Notes: generated by a model from the letters alone, not told the origin. Positions 1 through 9,613 are shown, counted from the stretch's first letter. The stretch is DNA of 64,000 bases from Pseudomonas sp. PA15(2017) (GCF_001945395.1 NZ_MSXV01000055.1:171044-235043), one strand, 5' to 3'. Program-made: numbers and translations.

Positions 1-305
1 GGCGACTTGCCTTTCGGCACCCACTTTTCCAGGAAGGCGATGGTTTGCGCCTCGGCTTCGGCCTGGCTGACCTTGCTGTCGCGCACGCGCTGGGTCAGGC
101 CGCTCTCGCCGTGGGTGCGCGTGTTCCACTCGTCCATCGCCGCGAGGCGCTCGTCGCTCTGCTGCACGGCGATCACCGGGCCTTCGGCCAGCACGTTGAG
201 CTCGGTATCGGTGACGATGGTCGCCATCTCGATGATGACGTCCGTTTCGGGATCGAGACCGGTCATTTCCAGGTCGATCCAGATCAGATTCTGTGGGTTC
301 TGCAT
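1..305 (-). CDS. orn: Oligoribonuclease, 3' part cut off by window edge
   Basis: Orn is a cytoplasmic DEDDh-type 3'-5' exoribonuclease that degrades RNA fragments of two to five nucleotides, including pGpG, the breakdown product of cyclic di-GMP. About 101 N-terminal residues are visible, starting MQNPQNLIWIDLEMTG. The first catalytic motif is D11-x-E13 in WIDLEMTG, followed by the family block TDVIIEMATIVTD. The usual length is about 180 residues, so roughly 80 residues lie beyond base 1. The gene is transcribed away from the methyltransferase and rsgA, as in other pseudomonads where orn lies beside rsgA. Identification is firm from the N-terminal sequence alone. Confidence 0.95.
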   Translation of the reverse strand, partial: MQNPQNLIWIDLEMTGLDPETDVIIEMATIVTDTELNVLAEGPVIAVQQSDERLAAMDEWNTRTHGESGLTQRVRDSKVSQAEAEAQTIAFLEKWVPKGKS

Positions 306-332
306 GCTGCGCTCCTCTTTGGGTTCGTCATT

Positions 333-1124
333 CTAGCCAATCTCCCAGAGCAGCAGGCGTGAATCGCGCCAGTCCTCGAGTTCGACCACGCGCTGCGGCG
401 CCACGCCGGGAATCTCGAAGGTGTTGCTGATCAGCCAGGCGCCTGTCGGCAGTTCGGCATGGGCCTTGTCCCACAGCGCGGGCATCGGCGCAGGTGATAG
501 AAAGCAGTAGGCGACGTCGATGGCGCTCAGGTTCGCACGCCAAAGATTCTGATAACGAATCCGGCAGTTGCGCTGGCCGAGGCAGCGCAGCCAGGCAATG
601 GCGAAGGATAGCGGCGCGGTTTCCACGCCGGTGAACTGCGCCTGGGGAAAACGCCGCGCCAGCCACAGCAAGGTGCCGGCCGGGCCGCAGCCCAGGTCGA
701 CGAAGCCGAATCGCTCGCCGCGGCCCTCGAGCAGGCGGGCCAGTTCATGTCGGGTACTGGCGCCGGTCAGGTAAAGCGGCACGCGCTCGCCGACGCTGTT
801 CCAGTTGAGCAACAACAACAGCAGGAAGCCGAGCAAAAACAGCCAGGACGGCAAAGGCGCACCACTGGCCAACAGCAACCCCGGCACGAACAGCAGATTC
901 AGCCACCCCCACCAGCGCGACAGGCCGAGCCAGCGAGCCAGACAGGCGCAGAGCAGGCCATGCAGCAAACCGGCGGCCAACGGGCTGGCGCGCAGGTCGA
1001 ACAGCCGGGCAGCAGCAATGATCGCCACGCCCATGGCCAAGGTAATCACCAACTGAATCAGCAGGGCCATAAGGGCCGGGTAACGCTCACCCAGGCGGTG
1101 CAGCGCGCGGTAGGAAGCAGCCAT
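333..1124 (-). CDS. Membrane-anchored class I SAM-dependent methyltransferase
   Basis: This 263-residue protein has four hydrophobic segments in its N-terminal half (about residues 19-39, 47-65, 72-87 and 93-108), then a class I methyltransferase domain with the SAM motif VDLGCGPAG at 142-150. It probably methylates a membrane-associated or lipid substrate, but nothing in the sequence names it. The start is the ATG opening MAASYRALHRLG; an upstream extension is open but runs into the rsgA promoter and start region. It is divergent from rsgA with 118 bases between starts and ends 27 bases before the orn start, so it may be co-transcribed with orn. The domain assignment is secure, the function unknown. 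Confidence 0.8.
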   Translation of the reverse strand: MAASYRALHRLGERYPALMALLIQLVITLAMGVAIIAAARLFDLRASPLAAGLLHGLLCACLARWLGLSRWWGWLNLLFVPGLLLASGAPLPSWLFLLGFLLLLLLNWNSVGERVPLYLTGASTRHELARLLEGRGERFGFVDLGCGPAGTLLWLARRFPQAQFTGVETAPLSFAIAWLRCLGQRNCRIRYQNLWRANLSAIDVAYCFLSPAPMPALWDKAHAELPTGAWLISNTFEIPGVAPQRVVELEDWRDSRLLLWEIG

Positions 1125-1242
1125 GCCGACGGGGCTCACAGAAGAACGGTCGACCAGTCTAGCGCCGGCCTCGACAAATTGCCGCCCCATCAGGCGTGCT
1201 AGAATCGCGACCACTTCAAGCGCAGCACGACTCGGAAGCCCC

Positions 1243-2274
1243 ATGGCCAAACGCCAACTCAACCGCCGGCAAAACTGGCGTATCGAAAAGATCCAGGGCG
1301 AGCGCGCCGCACGCGCCGCCAAGCGCGAATCCCGCGTGATGGAAACCTTGGAAGGCGGCGATCTGGGCCCGGAGCAGACCGGCTTGGTGATCGCCCACTT
1401 CGGCGTGCAGGTGGAAGTCGAAGCCACCGACGGCGAACTGAGCGGCCAGGTATTCCGCTGCCACCTGCGCGCCAACCTGCCGACGCTGGTCACTGGCGAC
1501 CGCGTGGTGTGGCGGCCGGGCAACCAGGGCATCGGCGTGATCGTCGCCCAGCTGCCGCGCGACACCGAGCTGTGCCGCCCGGACACCCGCGGCCAGCTGA
1601 AGCCGGTGGCGGCCAACGTCGACCTGATCGTCATCGTTTTTGCGCCGCTGCCGGAACCGCACGCCAACCTGATCGACCGCTACCTGGTCGCCGCCGAACA
1701 TGCCGGCATTCGCCCACTGCTGCTGCTCAACAAGGCCGACCTGATCGATGCACAGAACGAAACCGCGCTGAACGCGCTGCTCGGCGTCTATCGCCAGTTG
1801 GGTTATCCATTACTGGAAGTCTCGGCGCTGGAGGGCGATGGCATGGAGCAGCTCAAGAGGCAGCTCGACGGCAACATCAGCGTCTTCGTGGGACAGTCGG
1901 GCGTCGGCAAGTCGTCGCTGGTCAACAGCCTGCTGCCGGGCGTCGACACCCGCGTCGGCGCGCTGTCGGAACTGACCGGCAAGGGCACCCACACCACTAC
2001 CACCGCACGGCTGTTCCATTTTCCCGGCGGCGGTCAGTTGATCGACTCGCCGGGCATTCGCGAATTCGGCCTCGGCCATGTCAGCCGCGACGATGTGGAA
2101 GCGGGCTTCATCGAATTCGCCGACCTGCTCGGTCACTGCCGCTTCCGCGACTGCAAGCATGACCGCGAACCCGGCTGCGCCTTGCTCAAGGCGCTCGAAG
2201 AAGGGCGTATCCAGCCGCAGCGGATGAACAGCTATCGGCACATTCTGGCCAGCCTGCCAGAGCCGGAGTATTGA
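1243..2274 (+). CDS. rsgA: Ribosome small-subunit biogenesis GTPase RsgA
   Basis: RsgA (YjeQ) is a GTPase that checks maturation of the 30S decoding centre and is released on GTP hydrolysis. The 343-residue protein has the circularly permuted motif order of the family: G4 NKAD at 163-166, then G1 GQSGVGKS from 217, then G3 DSPG from 268. An N-terminal OB-fold region precedes these, and the C-terminal zinc site is C299, C304, H306 and C312. The start is the ATG opening MAKRQLNRRQ, which matches family N-termini; a longer in-frame reading from base 1123 overlaps the divergent methyltransferase and is unlikely. It is convergent with motB, whose stop lies 28 bases beyond. Confidence 0.96.
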   Translation: MAKRQLNRRQNWRIEKIQGERAARAAKRESRVMETLEGGDLGPEQTGLVIAHFGVQVEVEATDGELSGQVFRCHLRANLPTLVTGDRVVWRPGNQGIGVIVAQLPRDTELCRPDTRGQLKPVAANVDLIVIVFAPLPEPHANLIDRYLVAAEHAGIRPLLLLNKADLIDAQNETALNALLGVYRQLGYPLLEVSALEGDGMEQLKRQLDGNISVFVGQSGVGKSSLVNSLLPGVDTRVGALSELTGKGTHTTTTARLFHFPGGGQLIDSPGIREFGLGHVSRDDVEAGFIEFADLLGHCRFRDCKHDREPGCALLKALEEGRIQPQRMNSYRHILASLPEPEY

Positions 2275-2302
2275 GCGCCCGGCACGCCGGGGTGCCAGCC
2301 GA

Positions 2303-3337
2303 TCACTCGGTCGGCTGATCCATCTTCAGCGTGCCGTCCTCGAAGATATTCAGCTTCTCGCGCACCTGATCATTGGAAAGCGGCTCGGCAGCAGGCGCCG
2401 CCCCTGAGCCTGCGTCAGTACCACCGAAAGGCGAACCCGGCGCGGGGTCCGGCGCCAGCGCGCCACCGCCCTGCTCGCCCTCGATGTCGCGCTGCGCTTT
2501 CTTGGTCAGTACCACGATATCGATGCGGCGGTTCACCGGGTTGAACGGATCGTCGCGATCGAACAGCGCCGACGAGGCATAGCCGACCACCCGTGCCACC
2601 TGGGCATCGTCGTAGCCCGCCGCGATCAGCACGCGCCGCGCCGCATTGGCGCGGTTGGCTGACAACTCCCAGTTGCCGAAACCACCGGCGCCGGCGAACG
2701 GCTTGGCATCGGTATGGCCGCTGATGCTGATCTTGTTGGGTACCGCCTTGATGGTGTCGGTGAGGGCGAACAGGATGTCCTCGAAGTACGGCTGCAACTG
2801 CGCACTGCCGAGGGCGAACATCGGCCGGTTCTCGGCATCGACGATCTGGATGCGCAGGCCGTCCTGGGTGATCTCGAAGAGGATCTGATCTTTGAAGCGC
2901 TGCAATTGCGGGTCCTGCTCGACCTTGGTCTGCAACTCCTGCAACAGCAGTTCCAGGCGCTCGCGCTCGACTTCTTCGGCCTTGGCCTCGGCTTGCTCGG
3001 CATCCAGTTCGGCGGGGTCCTTCGGGTCAGTGTCCGCTTCGTCGCCCGGCGACTCCTGGGGCTGCTCGTTGAGGGTGCGGTCCGGCGACGGCGTCGGCGA
3101 GCCACCGAGGTCGATCACGTAGGGGCTGGCGCTCTCGGAGAAACCAATGGGGTCCTTGAAATAGCCGGAGATCAGTTTCTTCTGCTCGGGGGTGGCCGAG
3201 GACATCAGCCACATCACCATGAAGAAGGCCATCATCGCCGTGGCGAAGTCGGCGAAGGCGATCTTCCAGGCACCACCGTGGTGGCCGCCGGCAACCTTCT
3301 TGACCCGCTTGACGATGATCGGCTGGTTGTTTTCCAT
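2303..3337 (-). CDS. motB: Flagellar stator protein MotB
   Basis: MotB anchors the flagellar stator to peptidoglycan and carries the proton-conducting aspartate. The 344-residue protein has a short cytoplasmic N-terminus, one membrane helix (about 28-46) with the proton-binding residue at D30 in AFADFATAMM, a plug and an acidic Glu-rich linker (about 80-130), and a C-terminal OmpA-like peptidoglycan-binding domain with the motif SISGHTDAKPF. It starts five bases after the motA stop, so the two are translated from one transcript. An E/A-rich, probably coiled-coil stretch near 110-140 makes the linker longer than in E. coli. Confidence 0.96.
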   Translation of the reverse strand: MENNQPIIVKRVKKVAGGHHGGAWKIAFADFATAMMAFFMVMWLMSSATPEQKKLISGYFKDPIGFSESASPYVIDLGGSPTPSPDRTLNEQPQESPGDEADTDPKDPAELDAEQAEAKAEEVERERLELLLQELQTKVEQDPQLQRFKDQILFEITQDGLRIQIVDAENRPMFALGSAQLQPYFEDILFALTDTIKAVPNKISISGHTDAKPFAGAGGFGNWELSANRANAARRVLIAAGYDDAQVARVVGYASSALFDRDDPFNPVNRRIDIVVLTKKAQRDIEGEQGGGALAPDPAPGSPFGGTDAGSGAAPAAEPLSNDQVREKLNIFEDGTLKMDQPTE

Positions 3338-3342
3338 GGTGT

Positions 3343-4194
3343 TTAATTTCCGCGCATGGCCTGCTCAAGCTCGCTGAAGCTCGGGCGGTGCGCCGGGTAC
3401 AGGGTCTTGCGCGAGAACTCGACGGCCAGCGATGGCGGCATGCCCGACGCCGAGGCGACCAGCCCGGCCTTGATGGCCTCGTAGACGTTCAGCTCTTCCT
3501 TGGCGTCGTGTTCGAGCGCAGCGGAGAGCGGGCCGAAGAAACCGTAGGAGGCGAGAATACCGAGGAAGGTGCCGACCAGTGCGGTACCGACCTTCTCGCC
3601 GATCTGCGCGTTGTCCGCCTCGGCCAGAATCGACATGGTGATCACGATCCCCAGTACCGCGGCGACGATACCCATCGCCGGCATGCCGTCGGCGATCTTC
3701 GCCACGGCGTGAGCCGGATGATCGAGTTCCTCCTTGAGGCCGACCAGCTCCATGTCGAACAGGCCTTCGAGCTCGTGGGGCGCCATGTTGCCGGAGGACA
3801 TGATGCGCAGGTAATCGCAGATGAACGCGACCATGCGCTCGTCGCCCAGCACCGCCGAGTACTTGCTGAAGATCGGGCTGGCGGCCGGATCTTCGAGGTC
3901 GGCCTCGATGGCCATCATGCCTTCGCGGCGCGCCTTGTTGAGGATTTCATAGAGCAGGCGCAGCACTTCCAGGTAATAGTCGTGGGTGAAGCGCGATTTG
4001 AACATCTTCAAGGATTTCTTGAAGACGGTCATGAACATGCTGCCTGGGTTGGCCTGCAGGAAGGCGCCCAGCGCCGCACCGCCGATGATCAGCACTTCAA
4101 AGGGATGCACCAGGGCCATGAGATGGCCACCCGACGCGACGAAGCCGCCGAAGACGCAAGCGAATACAACGATGATGCCGATGATTTTGGCCAT
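3343..4194 (-). CDS. motA: Flagellar stator protein MotA
   Basis: MotA is the multi-pass inner-membrane subunit that with MotB forms the proton channel driving flagellar rotation. At 283 residues it has the usual size. The cytoplasmic loop contains the charged block ARREGMMAIE, whose Arg and Glu contact the rotor protein FliG, and the conserved proline segment DGMPAMGIVAAVLGIV lies at the start of the third membrane helix. It is the first gene of a motA-motB unit. A second stator set (MotCD) is usual in pseudomonads but is not in this window. The gene is divergent from the HDOD gene, with 121 bases between the starts. Confidence 0.96.
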   Translation of the reverse strand: MAKIIGIIVVFACVFGGFVASGGHLMALVHPFEVLIIGGAALGAFLQANPGSMFMTVFKKSLKMFKSRFTHDYYLEVLRLLYEILNKARREGMMAIEADLEDPAASPIFSKYSAVLGDERMVAFICDYLRIMSSGNMAPHELEGLFDMELVGLKEELDHPAHAVAKIADGMPAMGIVAAVLGIVITMSILAEADNAQIGEKVGTALVGTFLGILASYGFFGPLSAALEHDAKEELNVYEAIKAGLVASASGMPPSLAVEFSRKTLYPAHRPSFSELEQAMRGN

Positions 4195-4315
4195 AGAAAG
4201 AAACTTGAGCAGGTGAAAAGAAAGGGCGACCGCGCGAATCCCCTTCTACTTATCGGAAGAGATGCGCCAGACTATAGTCAGTTAAGTCTAAAAAAAGCCA
4301 TTTTGGCACAGCCCC

Positions 4316-5827
4316 ATGGTCGCAAGCACGCCGTTACCGCGCACTCTCGACGCCTGGCTCAAGCAGCTGGACGGTCAGGTATTGCCCATCGCAGCCGATC
4401 ATCACCAGCAGGTTCGCCGTGCATTGGCCGACAGCCGCCGCTCGCTGCGCGAAATCGCCGACCTGATGCAGGACAGCCCGGCGCTGGCGCTCAGCGTACT
4501 GCGCGAGGCCAACAGCAAGGGCAGCAGCCTGGGTGAAGCGGCGGAGAGCCTGGAGACGGCACTCACCCGCTTGGGCCTCAAGCGCGCCGAAGAGCTGCTC
4601 GCGCGCCTGCCAGCGCGGGCACGGGCCGACATCCCGCCGTCGCTTCGGCAGATCCAGCTGATCAGCCAGCACGCGGCCTACCAGGCCAACGGCCTGTTCG
4701 CCGCGCGTCTGGCGCGTCTGTGGCAGGAAATCCACTGGGGCAGCCTGCTGTTTCTGGCGCCCGTATGGACCCTGCTGGCCGCCCATCCCCATCTGTTCGA
4801 AGCCTGGGAGCAGCGGGTGCTGATAGACAGCGAGCCGGCGGTCAAGGTCGAGCGCGACCTGCTCGGCGTAGCGCTGTTCGACCTGTGTCTGGCGCTGGCC
4901 GAGCGCTGGCGCCTGCCGGCCTGGATCCTCCAGGGCTATCGCCTGCTGATCGATGATCGACGCCTGCTCGGCAAGGCGCTGCACATCGCCCGCCGTCACG
5001 ACGATCCGCTGCATCAGCAGCAGAAACTGGACGCCGACCCGGCGCTGCAGCGCTGGCTCACCCAGCCTGCCAACAGCATCCTGCTCGCCAACGTCATCGC
5101 CGTGTCGGCGCACAACGCCTGGAGCGGCAGTCACACCCGGCGCTGGCAACGGCTCAACAGTCTTTACCTGCAACTGCCGCTGGCCGAACTGCAGCAACAG
5201 ATTCACCAGAATGCGGCACACAGCGCCCGGCAACTGGACACGGTCGGCCTCTGGCACCCTGCCGAGGCCCTGCTGTGGCCATGGAGCGCTCGCCACTTTC
5301 AACCGCGCAAACCAGCGCCAACGCCGCAGGTCAGCGATTGGCGACAGCTGTGCACGCGGTTGCTCGCCCAGCCTTCGCCATTCAGCAACGTCCAGCAGCT
5401 CACCATCTGCGCCCGCCAGGCCGTGCAGGCCGCCGGTCTGTCGCGGGTGGTGATGCTGCTCGCCGACCGCACTCACACGCGCCTGCAATTGCAGCAACAT
5501 GCCGGCCTGGCCGCCAGTGCCAGCGGCCTGACTCTCGACCCGGCGCAAAGCCAAGTACTGCGCCGCCTGCTGCAAAAGCCCGCGCAACTGCGCCTCACAC
5601 CGGCCAACATCGCCCAATTCTCCGCCCTGCTGCCCGGTGATCTGAAGGCCCTGCTGCCCAGCGAGCACTTGCTGATCCGCTCCCTGGCCAGCAACGAACG
5701 GGTGGTGATGCTGCTGTTCGCCGACCAGGGCGGCCAGGCAATCAACGACACCATCGTGCAGACCTTCACCAAGACCACGCAGTGCATCGAGCGTGCGCTG
5801 GACACCTTCAGCAAACGTAAGCGCTGA
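4316..5827 (+). CDS. HDOD-domain signalling protein with C-terminal GAF-like region
   Basis: The 503-residue protein begins with a region of HDOD type (about 15-230), recognisable from the block LREIADLMQDSPALALSVLREANS, which corresponds to the family's helical segment IxxDPaLaaklLrlaNS. HDOD domains occur in bacterial signalling proteins, lack HD-phosphodiesterase catalytic residues and act by protein contacts. The C-terminal part (about 345-495) reads like a GAF sensor domain. No catalytic output domain is visible. It lies divergent to motA and 66 bases before rhdA, matching the position of PA4955 in PAO1 as I recall it. The proximity to motAB suggests a role in motility or stress signalling, but that is inference only. 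Confidence 0.75.
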   Translation: MVASTPLPRTLDAWLKQLDGQVLPIAADHHQQVRRALADSRRSLREIADLMQDSPALALSVLREANSKGSSLGEAAESLETALTRLGLKRAEELLARLPARARADIPPSLRQIQLISQHAAYQANGLFAARLARLWQEIHWGSLLFLAPVWTLLAAHPHLFEAWEQRVLIDSEPAVKVERDLLGVALFDLCLALAERWRLPAWILQGYRLLIDDRRLLGKALHIARRHDDPLHQQQKLDADPALQRWLTQPANSILLANVIAVSAHNAWSGSHTRRWQRLNSLYLQLPLAELQQQIHQNAAHSARQLDTVGLWHPAEALLWPWSARHFQPRKPAPTPQVSDWRQLCTRLLAQPSPFSNVQQLTICARQAVQAAGLSRVVMLLADRTHTRLQLQQHAGLAASASGLTLDPAQSQVLRRLLQKPAQLRLTPANIAQFSALLPGDLKALLPSEHLLIRSLASNERVVMLLFADQGGQAINDTIVQTFTKTTQCIERALDTFSKRKR

Positions 5828-5893
5828 GCGCCACCGCTTCACGGTATTCATCTGCGCTACAATCGCCCTCTTAACTCCGCCAACGAGGCCTGT

Positions 5894-6709
5894 ATGACAG
5901 CCTTCGACGAACTGCCGCTGGTCATCGAACCGGTGGATCTCGCCACACGACTGCAAGCGCCCGACCTAATTCTGGTCGACCTGAGCAGCCATCAGCGCTA
6001 CCTGAGCGGGCACATTCCCGGCGCCCGCTTCGTCGACGGCAAACGCACCCAGGCCAGCCCGCCTGCGGCCCCCGGCCTGCTTCCGGAAAAAGCGCAGATC
6101 GAGCAGCTATTCAGCCAACTCGGCCATCACCCGCAGGCTACCTACGTCGTGTACGACGACGAGGGCGGCGGCTGGGCCGGACGCTTCATCTGGTTGCTGG
6201 ATGTCATTGGCCACGGGCGCTATCACTTTCTCAATGGTGGCCTGACGGCCTGGCAAGCCGAAGGCCTGCCGCTCAGCCAGGATGTTCCTGCGCCACAGCA
6301 CGCGACGGTTTCGCTGACCCTCAGCGATGCGCCTACCGCCAGCGCGGACTACCTGAAATCGCGCCTGGGCGCCGCCGACCTGGCCATCTGGGATGCCCGC
6401 TCGGCCGAGGAGTACCGCGGCGAAAAGGTGCAGGCCGCACGGGGTGGCCACATCCCCGGCGCCATCCACTTCGAATGGACCGCGGGCATGGACCCCGCAC
6501 GTGCCTTGCGCATTCGCCAGGACATCGCCGAGCAGCTCGAACAGCGCGGGCTGAGCGCCGACAAGGAAATCATCACCCACTGCCAGAGCCATCGCCGCTC
6601 CGGTTTCACCTACCTGGTCGCCAAGGCCCTGGGCTATCCGCGGGTCAAGGCCTACGCTGGCTCCTGGGGCGAGTGGGGCAACCTGACCGACACACCTGTC
6701 GAACGTTGA
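5894..6709 (+). CDS. rhdA: Thiosulfate sulfurtransferase (rhodanese)
   Basis: RhdA moves sulfane sulfur from thiosulfate to cyanide or other thiophilic acceptors through a persulfide on its catalytic cysteine. The 271-residue protein has tandem rhodanese domains: an inactive N-terminal one (about 10-130) and an active C-terminal one (about 155-265). The catalytic residue is C230 in the loop CQSHRRS, close to the CQTHHRS loop known for Azotobacter RhdA. In cyanogenic pseudomonads the enzyme contributes to cyanide tolerance; no cyanide synthase genes are in this window. The start ATG is preceded by the weak ribosome site aacgagg. It lies between the HDOD gene and psd. Confidence 0.94.
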   Translation: MTAFDELPLVIEPVDLATRLQAPDLILVDLSSHQRYLSGHIPGARFVDGKRTQASPPAAPGLLPEKAQIEQLFSQLGHHPQATYVVYDDEGGGWAGRFIWLLDVIGHGRYHFLNGGLTAWQAEGLPLSQDVPAPQHATVSLTLSDAPTASADYLKSRLGAADLAIWDARSAEEYRGEKVQAARGGHIPGAIHFEWTAGMDPARALRIRQDIAEQLEQRGLSADKEIITHCQSHRRSGFTYLVAKALGYPRVKAYAGSWGEWGNLTDTPVER

Positions 6710-6772
6710 GTTCGACCTGACTGTCCACTCTCATATGCCCAGCATGCACGGCCGGGCAGCCAAGGAATAAAG

Positions 6773-7624
6773 ATGAAAGAACGCCTGTTTATCCTCAGCC
6801 AGCACCTGACTCCGCACCATCTGCTCTCGCGGCTGATCGGCTGCGCCGCGCAGTGCCGCGCTGCCTGGTTCAAGAACCGCCTGATCGGCTGGTTCGCCAA
6901 GCAGTATCAGGTCGACATGAGCGAAGCGCAGGTCGAAAACCTCACTGCCTACGAGCACTTCAACGCCTTCTTCACCCGTGCGCTCAAGGAAGGCGCCCGC
7001 CCGCTGGACAACCAACCCGGCGCCGTACTCTGCCCTGCCGATGGCGCGATCAGCCAATTGGGCCGCATCGAGCATGGCCGGGTCTTCCAGGCCAAGGGCC
7101 ACAGCTACAGCGTGACCGAGTTGCTGGGCGGTGACAGTGAGCGTGCTGCGCCCTTCATGGGCGGCGACTTCGCCACCGTGTACCTGTCGCCGAAGGATTA
7201 CCATCGCGTGCACATGCCGCTGGCCGGCACCCTGCGCGAAATGATCTACGTGCCGGGCCGACTGTTCTCGGTAAACCAGACCACCGCGGAAAACGTACCC
7301 GAGCTGTTCGCCCGCAACGAGCGCGTGGTGTGCCTGTTCGATACCGAGCGCGGGCCGATGGCCGTGGTTCTGGTCGGCGCGATGATCGTCGCCTCCATCG
7401 AAACCGTGTGGGCCGGGCTGATCACCCCGCCCAAGCGCGAACTGAAGACCACACGTTACGATGAGGCCGCCCGCGCACCGATCAGTCTGGAAAAAGGCGC
7501 CGAGCTGGGCCGTTTCAAACTTGGCTCCACGACCATTGTACTGTTCGGCCCAGAGCAGGTGAAATGGGCCGAGGAACTGGGCGCCAACAGCCCGGTGCGC
7601 ATGGGCCAGCTGCTCGGGCAGTGA
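6773..7624 (+). CDS. psd: Phosphatidylserine decarboxylase proenzyme
   Basis: Psd decarboxylates phosphatidylserine to phosphatidylethanolamine at the inner membrane. It is made as a proenzyme that cleaves itself to create an N-terminal pyruvoyl group on the small subunit. The 283-residue protein has the LGST cleavage motif at 250-253, with cleavage expected between G251 and S252. The other members of the self-cleavage triad are D90 in PADGAIS and H147 in HRVHMP. It sits 63 bases after rhdA on the same strand and may be read through from it. A stem-loop follows the stop codon. Confidence 0.96.
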   Translation: MKERLFILSQHLTPHHLLSRLIGCAAQCRAAWFKNRLIGWFAKQYQVDMSEAQVENLTAYEHFNAFFTRALKEGARPLDNQPGAVLCPADGAISQLGRIEHGRVFQAKGHSYSVTELLGGDSERAAPFMGGDFATVYLSPKDYHRVHMPLAGTLREMIYVPGRLFSVNQTTAENVPELFARNERVVCLFDTERGPMAVVLVGAMIVASIETVWAGLITPPKRELKTTRYDEAARAPISLEKGAELGRFKLGSTTIVLFGPEQVKWAEELGANSPVRMGQLLGQ

Positions 7625-7640
7625 GCGGATCCTTCGTCTT

Positions 7641-7672
7641 GCAGCCTTGGCCTGCGGCGCCGCAAAGGCTGC
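7641..7672 (+). terminator. Stem-loop after psd, possible terminator
   Basis: Arms GCAGCCTT (7641-7648) and AAGGCTGC (7665-7672) are perfectly complementary and surround a GC-rich core. The structure starts 16 bases after the psd stop. There is no clear T-run, so it may be a REP-like or Rho-assisted terminator rather than an intrinsic one. Confidence 0.4.
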
Positions 7673-7753
7673 GACGATAGCAAGATGCTGCTAGAGTCGC
7701 TTAAACCTGACCAATCAGTCGTTCGAATGCTGGCGCCGGAGTAACGAAGCTAG

Positions 7754-9550
7754 ATGGATAAACAGAGCCCCCACCTTTTGCTCCGCGTCCCGACGCCGAC
7801 CAAGCAGGGCCTGACTTTCTGCGACGCCACGCCACGCGACCTGAAACGCTGGATCGCCGGCCTGCCCAAGGCCAACATCGGCGAAACCGCCCGTCAGCTG
7901 TATCAGGCGCTGATCGAACTCAACCAGTTATTGACCCCTTCGGACAATCGCATACAGCTGCTCGAGCTGTTGCGCCCGGAAGTGTATTTCGTCTGCCAGC
8001 ACCTGGAGCGTCACTTCCTCAACCAGGCCATCGTGCTCGATGAGCGCCCGCGCAAGGTCGCCAACCTATGCCAGGCGCTACAGAACCATCTGGCCATCGG
8101 TTACAAACTGATCATCTCGCGCCTCGCCGCGCAGCCCAGCCGCGAGCGCAATGCGCTGCTCGGCACTGCGCTGCAACGTGCGGTGCATAGCCTCAATGGC
8201 CCGCTGATCCGCACCAGCCAGCTGTATTGCCCGGTGCCCGAAGGCCTCTGGCTGGAGCTGCACCAGCTCTACCTGATCGCCCGTCGTCACGAACTGCACA
8301 AGGTGGTGATTCGTGACCCGCTGGCGCGCCACACCCAGGGGCCGAGCGTCGAGCAGGGCTATATCGTCGCCCTGCTGATCGGCTGCTCGCGCTGCAACCA
8401 GATGCGCCAGAGTGCCATTGCCCGCCTCGCCGAAGCGCTGGAGGCCTGGAGCACACTGGTCAACCTGCAGCCCGGCGGCCAGCCGAGCAGCATCTTCGCC
8501 GTCGCGCCGCAGCTCGATGGCCCGCCCCGCTATACGTCGTTGTTTCAGCCGAGCGAGCTGCAGGGTGCACTGGGCATCGACCCGACCCCGCTGGTCGACG
8601 CCATCAAGGATCACCTGGCGTTGCAACCCGAGGAACGCGCCCGCTCGCGCCTGCAGGTGCCCGACGGATTCACCGTGGACATGCTGCAGCACGCCGCCGC
8701 GGCCTGGGGTGATATCTCCGAGCGCACCTTTCAGCGCACCCAGGGCACCGGCAGCATGATCCTGTGCATCGGCATGAGCGCGCTCAACTACTACCTGGCC
8801 AATGGCCGGGTATTCAGCGAGATCCTCAAGCAGCAGGTCGACACCACCGCCTCGTTCAAACCACGCAGCGGCGAGCCCGATGTATGGGCCAGCGCCCCGG
8901 ATGCACGCCGCAACGAATGGGAAAACGGCCTCTCCTTCGAGGAAATCGAATACCCCAAACCCGCCAGCGAGCAGGACGCGCCGTCTGGCGCCGGGGAAAG
9001 CTTCCCGACCTTCGAGCTGGCCATCGTCAACCACAGCCCCGGCGGCTACTGCCTGTCGTGGCCCAAGGAAGTGCCCAGCCAGCTGCAGGCCGGCGAGATT
9101 CTCGGTATTCGCGACAATCCCCAGCAGGGCTGGAGCGTCGCGGTGGTGCGCTGGATCCGCCAGGTACGCGGCGGCGGCACGCAGATGGGCATCGAGCTGA
9201 TCGCGCCCCATGCACAATCCTGCGGCCTGCAACTGGTGCGCAAGACCGAACAGAACAGCCAGTACCTGCGTGCCCTGCTACTGCCGGAAATCGCCGCCAT
9301 CTCCCGGCCGGCCACACTGATCACTCCGCGCCTGCCGTTTCAGGAAGGCAGCAAGGTGTTGATCAACATCAACGGCAAGGAGCGCCGCGCGGTGCTCAGC
9401 CAGAAACAGGTCAGCACCGGCAGTTTCAGCCAGTTCGAGTACCACGATCTGGAGCATAAAAGCGCGGATCCCGCGACCTCCGTCACAGCCTCCGGCACCC
9501 AGCGCCCGGCCGGGGAGGAAGACTTTGACTCACTCTGGAAGTCGCTGTAG
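7754..9550 (+). CDS. Large protein with a PilZ-like motif, upstream of fimX
   Basis: This 598-residue protein has a long alpha-helical N-terminal region (about 1-400) that I cannot assign and a C-terminal beta-rich region. The C-terminus contains NHSPGG at 426-431, which fits the D/N-x-S-x-x-G half of the PilZ cyclic-di-GMP signature, followed by GxxMGIELI typical of the PilZ barrel. The other half, RxxxR, is not visible in the expected position just upstream, so binding of the nucleotide is uncertain. It ends 63 bases before fimX on the same strand and is probably co-transcribed. It corresponds to PA4958 as I recall it. No signal peptide or membrane segment is visible. Confidence 0.7.
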   Translation: MDKQSPHLLLRVPTPTKQGLTFCDATPRDLKRWIAGLPKANIGETARQLYQALIELNQLLTPSDNRIQLLELLRPEVYFVCQHLERHFLNQAIVLDERPRKVANLCQALQNHLAIGYKLIISRLAAQPSRERNALLGTALQRAVHSLNGPLIRTSQLYCPVPEGLWLELHQLYLIARRHELHKVVIRDPLARHTQGPSVEQGYIVALLIGCSRCNQMRQSAIARLAEALEAWSTLVNLQPGGQPSSIFAVAPQLDGPPRYTSLFQPSELQGALGIDPTPLVDAIKDHLALQPEERARSRLQVPDGFTVDMLQHAAAAWGDISERTFQRTQGTGSMILCIGMSALNYYLANGRVFSEILKQQVDTTASFKPRSGEPDVWASAPDARRNEWENGLSFEEIEYPKPASEQDAPSGAGESFPTFELAIVNHSPGGYCLSWPKEVPSQLQAGEILGIRDNPQQGWSVAVVRWIRQVRGGGTQMGIELIAPHAQSCGLQLVRKTEQNSQYLRALLLPEIAAISRPATLITPRLPFQEGSKVLININGKERRAVLSQKQVSTGSFSQFEYHDLEHKSADPATSVTASGTQRPAGEEDFDSLWKSL

Positions 9551-9613
9551 ATTGCCGGAAACCCTCAATTTCCTGCCCTCTTCTGCTGTTTTATCGCAGA
9601 TTCGACTTCGCTA

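Noticed and set aside
4334..5956. A 540-codon open frame on the minus strand opposite the HDOD gene
   Set aside because: Gln- and Gly-rich translation with no domain, opposite a recognisable HDOD protein.
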